Assembly: GCA_036971715.1 (NCBI GenBank)
Contig: JAVHJL010000003.1
Coordinates: forward strand, 1,240,001 to 1,304,000
From: Arthrobotrys musiformis
Lineage: Eukaryota > Ascomycota > Orbiliomycetes > Orbiliales > Orbiliaceae
Direction of reading: 5' to 3'
DNA length: 64,000 nt
Shown here: piece by piece, positions 1 to 11,082 of the stretch
Layout: the number at the start of each line of letters is the position of its first letter
Numbering within the stretch: the stretch's first letter is position 1
Notes under the pieces: model-generated
Seen by the model: only the letters and a program-made list of their open reading frames with translations
Told to the model about the DNA's origin: nothing
The model's database searches: none
Made by a program: the position numbers and the translations under genes

Positions 1-333
1 TTTGAAATCCGGAGGTTGAGGTTGAAGGAGCGATGAAGTATCGAAGTTCAAGATGAGTCGTCGCAGTTGAAGTTCGAATCTGGAATATGCGGCAACGTCT
101 GCATCCGTTTACGGCAGCTTTACCCGAATACAATTTTCACCAGGAACCCGGAAACCGCAGCCGAGCCCAGGCCTCTTTGCGGCTTAAAATTCTCAAGACA
201 AACTTTAGCGGCAGCGCTAAAGTCAACTTGCGACTTCAAAATTTCATCCTTCTTTGCAAGGTACCCAAAAAGTCACGACTGCGAAAAAGTTATCGCCGAA
301 ACAACCTGGTTTGAAGGATCGCACTCGGCCAAG
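1..333. other. 5' flank and probable leader of RRP36
   Basis: This stretch precedes the RRP36 start. The frame leading into the gene is open here but contains no ATG before position 334. I see no separate gene. It probably holds promoter and 5' untranslated sequence. Confidence 0.5.
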
Positions 334-1791
334 ATGGTGAACAAACGGGTACAAGTCCGTTACGAAGATAGCGATGTGGAAGACGAAATCAACAATTGGT
401 CGGACGACTCCGAAGACGCCAGCGATGCTGACTCCGATGCGCCTTCTGAGGAGCCGGCTGAGAAGTCTCGATCGAGGGGGGGTACTACAAGGAAGGTACG
501 GGGCAATACCTAGGGGATATGGGCATGAAACATCGGGATTACAAATTCAATTTACTAACAACCTAGATTCATAGCCGGCTGAGGAGGAATCGGGCGATGA
601 CTGGAGTGAAGAGGACGACAATGGATCCGGGAGCGAGTCAGGCGAAGGGGAGGACAGCGGAGAAGAAGAAGGGGGCGAGTATGTCACAGCTGACATAGCG
701 ACCATATCTTTTGGGGCGCTCGCAAAGGCACAGAGATCTCTGAAGCGAAAACGGGACGAACCAGAGGACGATATCAGCGATCAATCAGATTCGAAACCAA
801 AGTTGTCAAACGGCAGAGACCCACGGAACGCGGCTCGGCTAGCAGAGATCAAGGGACGGATGCAAGCCCTCCCCGCTGACTCTAAAAGCTCATTCGCTGA
901 AAGCCTGAGAAAAGCTAGAGAAAAGCGGAAAGGGCAGGAATCTCAAGATTCAAGATCAAAGCGCTCGAGTAAGCATGCACCAACAGAGATGTCCTCGAAG
1001 AAAGCCGTGTCTCGCCGGCGCATCGTAGTCGATATGCCGGCCGACACAACAAGAGACCCACGCTTCGACCAGATAGGACAATCTGGGGCGGTCAACATGG
1101 ACAAGATCGCCAAAAACTACGATTTCCTAGAGGACTACCGAGAATCGGAAATCAAATCATTACGTCAGGAGGCAGCGAAAGAAAAAAACCCGATTCGCAA
1201 ACAGGAGATGGAAAATACACTGAAATCTCTCGTGAGTGGAGCCTAATTCATTTATTTTCTGGGGCCCTCCTTTGGCCACGTTGCTGTCGGATGAAGGGGT
1301 GGTGTGCTGGTGGTGGGCGTAGAAATACGATGCTGACTTTTAACCTTTTTCGCCTGATAGGAATCGAAGAGAGATGCAAGAAAGCGGAGGCTTGAACATG
1401 ACAAGATCCTTGCAGAGCACAAAAAGAAAGAGCGAGAGGCCATCAAACAAGGCAAAAAGCCTTTCTACCTGAAAAAATGTATGTTGAAATCTGCAATCGG
1501 TCCGGGAGAACTGTTTTGTGAAACACTACTTCATTTCACTACCCAGACATTCTCTATTGATAGCGCATTGAATCGAATAAATTGGCTAACGCGGAGAAAT
1601 CCTGTTTTTCCCTCCCCCCGTTTCCTTGAACTATAGCCGAACAAAAGAAACTCGTTTTGACAACTCAGTTCGCAAACATGGGTGAGAAGCAGAGGTCGCG
1701 GGTCATCGAAAAGAAGAGGAAGAAGATTGCCTCGAAAGAAAAGAAACGGATGCCATGGTCTAGACGAACGGCAACCGGCCCAGAAGACTAG
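334..1791 (+). CDS. RRP36: rRNA-processing protein Rrp36 (90S pre-ribosome / SSU processome factor)
   Basis: Predicted 363-residue nucleolar protein. In yeast, Rrp36 joins the 90S pre-ribosome and is needed for early cleavages of the pre-rRNA on the way to 18S rRNA. Four exons were placed: 334-495, 575-1231, 1361-1478 and 1637-1791. The first intron has an ACTAAC branch site just before its acceptor. The start is the first in-frame ATG. Residues 1-110 are very acidic (runs of Asp, Glu, Ser). The family core begins with RDPRFD at about residue 214, continues with YDFLEDYRESEI, and is followed by a strongly basic tail (KKPFYLKK, then EKKRKKIASKEKKRMPW), as in Rrp36 proteins. An acceptor at 566 is also possible, but 575 gives the phase and acidic sequence expected. 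The family call is firm; the exon edges are hand-made. Confidence 0.94.
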
Positions 1792-4700
1792 GTTTTACCG
1801 AGCAAGCCCTCAACGGTTTTTCTTGCCTTTGGCGTTTCGTCAATATGCACCAAGTGAGACCGAGAAATATCAACAACCAGATTCTTTTCACAGCCAATTG
1901 TAACGCCTCAATATTAGTTTAACGAGATCCTGTGACTTTGTTATCATGCAGAGAGGGACTGGGATCCAAACTCCACTTTCGCTTTCGTTGATGATTTTCC
2001 CTCACCCGCCGGTCTTGCTTGCCTTTCTCCTGCATTATGCATTGAGCACATGGAAGGTGAGGGGTCAGGAAGGAGGGGAAGGAAAACTAAGCCACCAGGT
2101 ATTTCCTGCATTTCAAGAACAAATTCTGTCTAAGCCAGACCCGCCTTGTCGAATGAAGCTTTGGAGGTCTCATACTACCACAACCGTTGAAACAACAAAA
2201 AAAAAAGAATATTAAAATCGCTTGGTTTGTTTTTTCTCCGGAGGTGAGTGGGGCCGAAGGTTAGGCTGCTGCCTTACCTGTAAGTGCGGGATGGCAGTGA
2301 TAATACCTGCAGTAATAGTGGGGAGGGGTGTCAAAGCAAGCAAGCCAGTCCGCAGAACCAAGCAGGACGACAGGCGCCAAACGAACGAACGGTGTTAGTT
2401 AGCGGAGCCAATGTGAACCACCTGTCAGTCAGACCGCATCTCGAAACAAAAAACTTGCAACAAAAACCCCAAAGAAAAAAAAAATGAACACGGCTTGAAG
2501 CCTAACCACATTCCCGTAACGAACACTCTTTTGACTCGCGATAGTCTAACTCGTCTTAGTGTGCGCGCTATGCAAAATTACCCCTCCATCCCATCTCTGT
2601 CCGACCAACCAGTATTGACCCCGCAGAACATCTCATTGCATTGAAGGGTGGATGGGCATCTGTGGTGTCTTTCGGAAAGAAGAATCGGTTTGAATCAATT
2701 TAGCCGAGCCCCGGAAGCTCAATGGGCAGGTTTTTTTCTTTTAACTCTCCGAACGAGCTCAGTATATTGACCTTCACTCTTGACCCACTTCATTGGCCGG
2801 TATAGTGAACATAAAATACATCAAATCAAACACAATTGGTAGCTCCTCCATCCGGCAGATGCATATTCGAGGCCGCGAGGCTTAGGCGGGATTTTAGAAT
2901 CTTGTCTTTAGATCACAACATCGTCGGCTCGCAAGACATTGTCGAAAACCCCAATAGCAAACCGATCTTATGACTATCCCTGTCAGTCGATTCGAACCCC
3001 AGCCATCACAAACATCAAGAAGGCTAGTATGTGCTAGCTCCATTTTCTTTTGCGAAAGAGAGAGAAAAAAGCACACTAGTATTCTACTCGAGGAATTGAT
3101 AGGACGCTGTTTGTTTCGCAAAAAGAACAGAAAACGGTTTTTTCTTACATTTCGCTCGCCTGTGCGCAATGGTACTAGTGTATGAAGCTAAAGTCCATTT
3201 TAGCATCCATCTCGATACGGATTAGATCCAATTCGCATTTTGATACATATGGATTGTACCGCTACCGGCCTCTCTTATGTAGTGTTGAATAATGTTGCAG
3301 TACCTATGATAGTAATATAGCATGCTTCCCGGGTTTCATCCACGAATTTGAAGAGCTCGAGTCGAAGAAATAGAGAGAAAGTGAAAACATGCGACATATA
3401 ATTTTTCTTTTCCCACCAGCACCGTGCGCCCACCCTCCCCTTGCCTTGGCCCGCCCTTCGAACACGCGTGATATTAATTAACTAAAGTATTTCCATTTCT
3501 CCATATAGCAGCACATCCAGATCCTTGCCGTGCATCAACGCCCGGCAGACGCACCGCGGCACGATATGGAACGTTCCCTAGATTATAGTACACTATGTAC
3601 ATACACATACGTAGGGATTCATTTTCTTATTTTTTTTTTTTCTCGCAGCTTGCATGAAAAAGCATTGACTTTGCGTTTGGTATTATAGATCAAATATTCC
3701 GAGGCTAAAGTGCGAACGCAAACCCACACTAGGCGGGGGGCCCTTGGGGGTTGAACACCTTACTAGGTGTTAAGGGAAAAGCATAGACTTATCGGAGCGT
3801 ATATGCAGCGTATGGCCGGCCGTTGGTCGGGTTTTCCCATCGGGCCAGGCCCTTTTGCGGTAAATACAGACCAGATTGTTTCTCAGTGGTCAAAGCTTAC
3901 AATTGATAGCACCCGAGCGTTTTAATCGACGGAAAAAAAGAGAAGGGAAAAAATGCAGTCAATCATTGACACCGTTACTTCGTTCGTGATATGTGTGCAA
4001 AGGCGAAAAAGGTTGAAAATGAGAAAAAAAGAAAAGAAAAAGAAAAGAAAAGAAATTTAAAAGTGATAAGAGGGCTGATTAAAAAGGTTATAGTGTTGAT
4101 GTGAAAGAAGGAAGGATAAGGCGGTAAACAGGATAAACGAACGACAAGAAAAGGATAAAAGGAAACGTACCCAGACGCTTAAAGCAGAATAGCGAAAGCA
4201 GGTGGATATTAAAAATATTATGAAAAGGATATAAAATACGCAAAAGGGAAACAAACAACAAAGGAAAATAATAAGAATAATGGTGATTGGGGAAGAATAT
4301 TCACAAAGAAAAGGAAAAGGATAATGATGTTACAAAGAAAAAAAAAGTCTCTATAGTTAAAAGATCCCGACCCGGAAAGACACCAGTGTTCATGCATATC
4401 GTAAACCCCCCTCGTATAGAAACTCCATATTGGTAAAAAGGATTTTGTGCGCGCAGAATACCCAAAAAAGAATCAAGTGCAAGGGAAAAATGATGGATTG
4501 ACCCCACCCGGAACACCCAGTGTTGATGAAGAAAAGAAGAAAAAAATGTCAATGTCCCTCCAACCCTTCCCTTCGAATTTAGTTCACCGTCCAAAAGAAT
4601 AATACCAGGGCTAGGCTTCGGAATGGAAATAATAACGCCGTGAGAAAGGCCAGAGGATGCGAAGAACGCCGCCGAGTCGGGGATTTCTGATAGTTTATCG

Positions 4701-4804
4701 AAAGTCCGTGCTTGAATCGAGATATTGCCACCGCACGGTTCTTGGTTTCGTTAAGCCGTCCTGCGCCGTAATACCTCGCTAGGACGAATATTCGGATGAC
4801 CTTG
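1792..4804. other. 3-kb gene-free region between convergent genes
   Basis: This lies between the 3' ends of RRP36 (+) and the Q-rich gene (-). Only short chance reading frames were found. It includes A-rich runs (about 4010-4060 and 4320-4345) and a hairpin at 3754-3771. No RNA gene is recognised. Part of it must be 3' untranslated sequence of both neighbours. Confidence 0.5.
3754..3771. other. Hairpin-forming inverted repeat
   Basis: AACACCT and AGGTGTT form a perfect 7-bp stem around a TACT loop. Two more A-T pairs follow after a single bulged G, and CCCTT (3741-3745) can pair with AAGGG (3772-3776) outside that. It stands alone in the gene-free convergent region and is not followed by a T tract. 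Its role is unknown. Confidence 0.45.
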
Positions 4805-6263
4805 TTAGCTTGCAGTCTCGGGAGCGACTGCCGGTTCTTTGTTTTGCATCAAATCTAGACATTCTTGGATACCTAGAGTAATGGATCTTGTTAGCATTGT
4901 GGTCGCCGAGGACTGGGAATTTTTTGAGGTTCCCAATTCTTACCGCCTAATATCTCTTCTTCCCAGACCCCCATCTGATAATCCACCAACCCATGTCTTT
5001 CCATATTGTCGCAATGGCGCACTAGTTCCATGCCCATATTCTCCAAATTCTCGTCGGTAATGAGATCCCTTGGTGGTTGAATTGATTGCCCGGTGTTTCT
5101 CTGTTCTAGTAACAGCTCTTTCTGTTTTTGCATGGCAGCTAGCCAGCACATGTTGAATTCATTCCAGAGTTTCGACCTGTCTTTGTGAAGTTCCTGTTCG
5201 TCCCGAACTAATCCTGTGACTAAAGCTTTAGCTCAGCTCAGAAAACGCAATTCAGAAAAAAAGGGTTGTATTTTGTTAGAATGTTGTAAAATGGAGATAA
5301 CTTACCCAAATCAACCGCGTTAGACAAAAGCCAATCGCTGATGTCCAAAAGTGCTGTGCCAGCAGCAACCATTCGACCATCCCGGACATTTTGAAAACAG
5401 GACCTCAAAGCGTCCTGGTATTGATTGTATGCCGCGTCCATACTTGCTTGGTCTGAGCTTCCTTCTTCTGGGTTTGGGTACATGAATTGTTGGTTTTCTT
5501 CAGGTGCCAGTGGGAGGGGAGCTCCGTACGCTTGACCAGCCGATGGGCGCGCTGGATAAGTGATGTTTGGATACTGCGCTTGGGCCTGCTGAGGAGATAC
5601 ACTCGCCGCCGTATGTTGGCTCCCATCCGCATAGTAGGGTTGGACTCCAAATTGATTTGAAAGAACTTCGATCGCAGCAGCCGCTGGCTGTCTGGGAGGG
5701 TAAGCCTGTTCGTAGAGCTCATTCGGCGAAGATTGTTGCATATTGTACCCCATGTTTTGGGAGTAAGGCGAGTAGTTGCCTGGTCTCTGCATGGCGTCCT
5801 GAGTTGAATAATCCGACTGATAGTTAAGTCCCTGACTCTGAACCGGAGTAGTAGCAGTCGCGTACTGCTGCGGCGTGTCCTCTGAGTAATAGCTGTAGTC
5901 ACTTTGTCTAGGAGTTGATCTTGGGGTCTGGGCCATAGACAAGGGCATCTGAGCTTCTGCTAACGTACTACCAACAGTTGGGGTCCTTGGTAAAAGTTGG
6001 GGGTTTGTCCTTGGGTAGCTGTCTGACAGTGGCAGGAGTGGCGAAAGTGCGATAGTAGCTGAAGACCTTGGAATTACTCTTGATGAATTCTGATCCTCAA
6101 CTCTAGCCATCATCCGTCGTCCTAGCGTATTCTGTACAGTTGGTGACCAGCTGCTACTATTTGCTAGTGCTGCCAGGCTTAAAGGATTGCTGAACCTCCC
6201 CTCAGCTGCCCGGTTTCCCTGCACTCCACTAAACGGGATCGAACCTCTGTTAGATGCCACCAT
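4805..6263 (-). CDS. Gln/Ser/Pro-rich protein with compact C-terminal domain of unknown function
   Basis: Predicted 431-residue protein in three exons on the minus strand: 6263-5306, 5213-4944 and 4872-4805. Splice phases join cleanly at a split Gly codon (DLG/LVRDEQ) and again at EEILG/GIQECLDL. Residues 1 to about 280 are low-complexity, rich in Ser, Pro, Gln, Tyr and Ala, with no clear motif. Residues about 281-420 look globular and helical: YQDALRSCFQNVRDGRM, DISDWLLSNAVDLG, LWNEFNMCWLAAMQKQKELL and HGLVDYQMGVWEEEI. From memory this Trp-rich segment resembles a family kept across filamentous ascomycetes, but I cannot name it or give a function. The layout (disordered front, helical back) would suit a nuclear or cytosolic adaptor; that is inference. 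The start is the ATG at 6263; no better upstream exon was seen. Confidence 0.8.
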
Positions 6264-6599
6264 GCAGACTGAATGATGTCGAACGCTTAAAAACAAAGGC
6301 GGTATGAAAGGAAATGGGAATGTAGATGTCGAAAGTAAGACCAGAAGAGCGATGGTAAGGGCCACACGTGAAGCCTCTATATGCTGTCCTTGTACTTGTA
6401 TATGACGCAAAGGGAAAAAACAACGATGCAGAATGTTCTAATTGAAAACAAGTGCTGAAGATTGGGTGTCCATGGAATACAGAACCTTGGAACGTCGGGG
6501 ATTGATCCAGTATAAAAATGAAAGAGGGCAAGAAAAGCCTTGAGGCACTTACAGGTCTTATTAGTTTTTCTTTATTTTATTTTATTTTTTTCCTTCTGA

Positions 6600-7180
6600 A
6601 AGAGGGCTCGGATGAGGAAAGATCCTAGTAGCCTGCGGATTCTGTACAGATCGAAATGATGGAGCCACGACCGCCCTAGTTTTTTCCCCTCCAGGTACCG
6701 GTTCGGTAGGATAAGGAAGGTTGCTACCTGGGTCCAAATAGGGTGACCAGGATGTGTCGACCGTTGCCCAAGTATTAATTGGCGTAATCAAGGGAGTTTT
6801 GGTCTACTCCAGTAACAAAACAGGGATGTGCCTGATAGATGACTGGTCGGGAAGGATTGTTTCTTGTAGGACACGCCGAACAATGTTCAGGCGCTGAGAA
6901 TCACCCGGGGACAACTGATCAAGCCTCCTTTGCCCTGAGACGTGGCCGTGAAGCTCTGGCCTAGCGGGGGTGGGGTGTAATGTAGATATTGATAGGGAAG
7001 TAATGAGCTTGGGATAATGCAAATTTCTTCTGTCTGAACCCCTCCTGCGGACCTATCGAAATCTCACTTTCAAGTACTGCGATGGTATTCGTTGTCCGAC
7101 GGAGGTCAATAGCTTCTCGAATAGATTCAGCTGTGTCAGCTAGAAGACTAGACGATGGGTCGTGAGTGTATAAATAGAAA
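6600..7180 (-). pseudogene. Possible relic coding fragments, interrupted
   Basis: On the minus strand about 7172-7020 reads without a stop as SLLADTAESIREAIDLRR and onward, with natural protein-like composition but no ATG start. A second frame covers 7022-6804 and, after one stop codon, continues in the same frame to 6582. The pieces are not joined by convincing splice sites and match no family I recognise. They could be the remains of a gene, exons of an unrecognised gene, or chance. Confidence is low. Confidence 0.15.
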
Positions 7181-10100
7181 CGGGGAAAGAAGAAGAAGAA
7201 ATAAATTGAAAAAAATAAAAAATAGAAAAATAAATCAATATGAAATATTAATAAGAGCGGTGTAAGAGCGGTGCCTTATAACTTGGGTCAGAGCTCAGGC
7301 CGTTAATATTTTATGAAGAAAGGTCCGATTGGTGTCACTCGCTAAAGTCGACTCGGGGTGAATGGGGGGGTATCCTAAATGCGGTCTCAGATTGATGGAT
7401 GGTAAGTTCAGATTTTTTGCTGAAGATGCTAGTGCAATGCAGACGAGCTGTTGGAACAATGTATTGACTATATAATTTCTCAAGGTGTGGCACCACTAGT
7501 CAAAGATAGCCGTATGGGGTAGCTGGAAATTTATTAAGACCACTGGTGAGGACGAAGAACCCCTGGATGGGGTAAACTGGAGGGGTTTCTTTCTATAGAA
7601 GCCAACTGCTAGCTAGCGCAAAAGGTCGAGAGTTAATTCGTGGGTCCGGGCCGTCCAGAATTCTCGTGGATGGAATGGACGTGTGGTTTTTTTTGTGTAG
7701 GCAGAGATGTGCCGCTGGCTTTTTGCGCTTCGTTTTGTTCGGGTTTCAGAACTCGTTCTCCTGCGTACAGCAGTATCACGGAAAAGGCAGCAGCTTTTCT
7801 GCGTTTTGAATCCGAACTTTCTGGATTATTTTTTTCTTATTTTTCTTTTTCTTTCCTTCTTGTAAAAAAATAAAAAAATAGAAATAAGCCCCGCTAAGGC
7901 TTTTTTTTTTTTTTTTTTGTTATTGTTGATGGTGATAGTATTTGATAAAGATGCAGCGTAGAATGTTTCTTGTGAGTAAAAGAGGCTGTATCGCCGTGGA
8001 AAACTGATGACTGGCTGGTGGGGAGGAGCAGCCGAAAAAGCGCAGCACCAGACCGAAGGATAATGGATTTGGGAATAAAATGATAATAATAACGAAAATC
8101 AACCTGTGCTGTAGCTGCTTAATTGCGAGGCGTGCACTCAACAATCGAGTAAGTCGAGAAGCAGGGGGTTCCTGGTATAGTTTAGAGGTTAGTCCTGGTA
8201 CCAATGCATGTGCTGTAGATCCAGGCAAGGCCATGCGAATTGTGCGGTTCTAGAAAAACAGTAAAGCAGGAAGAAGTCTGTAAAACAATATTTAAACAAT
8301 GAAAAGGGCCGCTGGGAAGACCGACACCCCCATCTTCTAGTTTCTTTTCTTATCCCCTCGGTTTATAATTCTCCCCGTAAGCTAGTCCGATGAGCATGGG
8401 GAAGGAGCAGATGTAGGTTCTCGCGAAACAGTGGCTTTGTTTTTTTTGTGAACCTGGCCTTCTAGAAAATTGGCGGGCTTGCCGATTCGAGAATGCCTAC
8501 AGACCTATTTGGAAACCCCATGTATAGACCTGCAACAGAAGGACCGAATGGCGAGTCAGTGGTTGGTGTTCGGGCTAGTAATCATCAGCGGTATGGCCAT
8601 GACGGACCCACCCCGAGAACATGTTGAGTTCAGGTTCGACCGAAAAGAGGCCCCCAAAAAAACAAAATATCAAAAGGAAACAAAAGAAAAGAAAAGAAAA
8701 GATTAAAAAAAGTATGTAACTAGTAGCGTGTGCACAGGACATAGAAGAATAGGGAAATGCCGATGTCGAAAGAAGATCGCGATGTAGCAAAATTATAGGA
8801 CCACTGAACGGTTTCAAGGACCAGGAGTGCTGGCCATATTGTAGCCTCAATCAGCCCTGTGTCTCTGGGTCCACCACCATCAAAGCTCCTGCGCGGCCGG
8901 AACCAAGAAGAGGAAGAGAAGTCATCATGCCACTGCTTCCTTTCAGAGACCAAAACTCACATTTGGGAATGTGGTCGGTGGGACGATTCCCTTTTCGTTG
9001 CGGGCTAGATGCCTAGCCAGTTTTTAGGTGCAGGACCAAAGGCCAAGAAGAATAACAAGGAAGAAGCAAAATCAACCTCGTCAAATTAAAGACAATAAAA
9101 TGGTGCAGCAGCTGGCGATATTATCGTCGAAAGCACAGTGCGTGCGAGTTCCGGATATCGCACGGGGCTACGTGTCAAATTAGGGCCTTTTTTTTCTCTT
9201 CGGATTGCTCGGGTTTTCATCATATCAACTTGCGGTTGCAATGGGTTAATATGATATTGACATCATATAGATGCCGCAATTAAGGATGCGCCGCAATCAA
9301 AACCCCAATGCCAACATGAAATAAACACCCAAGCGACGCCTCAGAAAAATGTAGGCCTGAAAGGGAAATGAGAGTCTGATGAACACTCTCTTCCAGAAGG
9401 AAAAGTGACCAGGGAAAAAGTGGGGACACTGCCATATAACACGTCCGTGCTATAGGTCGACCGACGCTGGAAGAGCGACGAGTGCATGAAATAATAAATC
9501 CCAAAACCTGGATTCGAAGGCCAGTGCGTGCTTGGTTGCCAAACGAAGTATCCAGACTTGCAGTTTGTGGGCGTCTGTAGATGCTAGATGGTCGGGGTTG
9601 TCCCCTGTTCGGGTGCGTAGAATCCCAGCTTCGATCGTTGCTTACCTTACCTTGGTGAACCCGGCCGGGAAAACGTTTCCTTGGAGTGGTCGTATGCGAC
9701 TTAGATTATGCTTCGATAGATACCTTCGGTTCACACGACTCCGGCGGTGGAGAGATAGCAGGACGATGTCGATGCGTCCGAGATGAACCGGGACCCCGGC
9801 GAATGATGGAGTATACAGAATACGTACTGCCCAGCGCGAGGCGAAGGGTGCAGATGCAATGGTGAATCGATGAGGGAGGAAACAGAGCAGAGCAGAGCAG
9901 GGAAGGAAAGCCCGTCTTAGTCTGTGTGAGTTTTCTCACTTTTTTTAAAGCAAAAAAATATGCTTTTCAAGAAGTAGCAAAGAATTTTCCCCGTTACGAA
10001 CTAACACTTTGCAATAGTCCACCTCGCAAATTGTTCGCTTCTCGCCATTCGAATTCTTATGCTTCTATGGGCTAAGAGTAAGTACATGTTACTCTGCCGC

Positions 10101-11058
10101 ATCGTGGTAGCTAGGCAGGTTCTGTTCTTTGATTTGCGCCTGCTGCTCTTGTTCGCACAAAAAGCAAACAATCCACCAAGATCGAATCTCCAGAAGCGAG
10201 TGGGCATTCTTAGCTTCAGCTGAGACCCAATCGCTAACACTGTCCTGGAAATATCTGGGTTTCCTGCCATGCCCGCGTTTTCTGCAAGATTTCAATCAAG
10301 TTTGTCCGAAGATTCACGAAGGAAATGGCTGCAAGCCAAGGTGGCCTGAATTCAAAAATTCGTCACCGAACTCGACTTAGTTGGTCCAGCCCATCGCACG
10401 ATTCCGAAGCTAGATTTTCAGCTTGTTCTGAAAGCGCTCCGCCGGCCAGACGATTGTACAAATTGTGATATCGGTGTCCCAACAATGGAAGGTCCAAATA
10501 CGCTCGAGCTCCTTTGTGGTCGTATCAGACCAGGTTGCACAAATTTTTCCTACAGTTGAAAGTCGAAATTTTAGATCCGCAAGATTGGAGGACCTTGAGA
10601 CTAGAGAGGACTTGGCCAGCATCACAGCTGCACAGTTGAATTGGCTGCCCCGAGCATCTATGCACCCACCACTACCACGACCGGCCTGCGCTTTAGGCTA
10701 TGTCAGAATGTCTTGCGACGCCTCGGCCTGGGTTCTGCCCTCGCTTCCCCATTTCTGCAGCATGACGATGCAGAATGCGGTCCTGCAGCCGTATTTTGCC
10801 TCGAGCGTGGACCTTGTTTCTGCCGCAGAAGAAAAATCTCAGATTGGGGAACCCATTGGAGTGGGATTATTAAGATGAGCTAGCATGGGTCTCGACAACT
10901 TCGAATTATAGATATTTCTTTTCCCTCCCTCTCGCGTATTTGATTCTAGTGGTGCGCCAGGCGCTGGTCCCAAATAGATGGATACGCTAACTGAGATTTA
11001 TGCATATTCCCTGGCCATGTCTTTCCCCCGATGACTTTCCTCCACCAAGATTCGTTAC

Positions 11059-11082
11059 TTTTTTTTTTTTTTTTTTTTTTTT
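11059..11082. repeat. Poly-T tract (24 T)
   Basis: Uninterrupted run of 24 T on the plus strand in a gene-free region. It could be a nucleosome-excluding tract or the tail of a retroposed sequence inserted on the minus strand. No flanking duplication was obvious. Confidence 0.9.

Noticed and set aside
2930..3060. tRNA-like B box (GGTTCGAATCG) on the minus strand
   Set aside because: The bases beside the TTCGAAT loop do not pair into a T stem and no cloverleaf can be drawn.
10465..10878. 137-residue plus-strand frame
   Set aside because: A second plus frame is open over the same bases and neither resembles a known protein; no splice partners found. Kept only as part of a finding.
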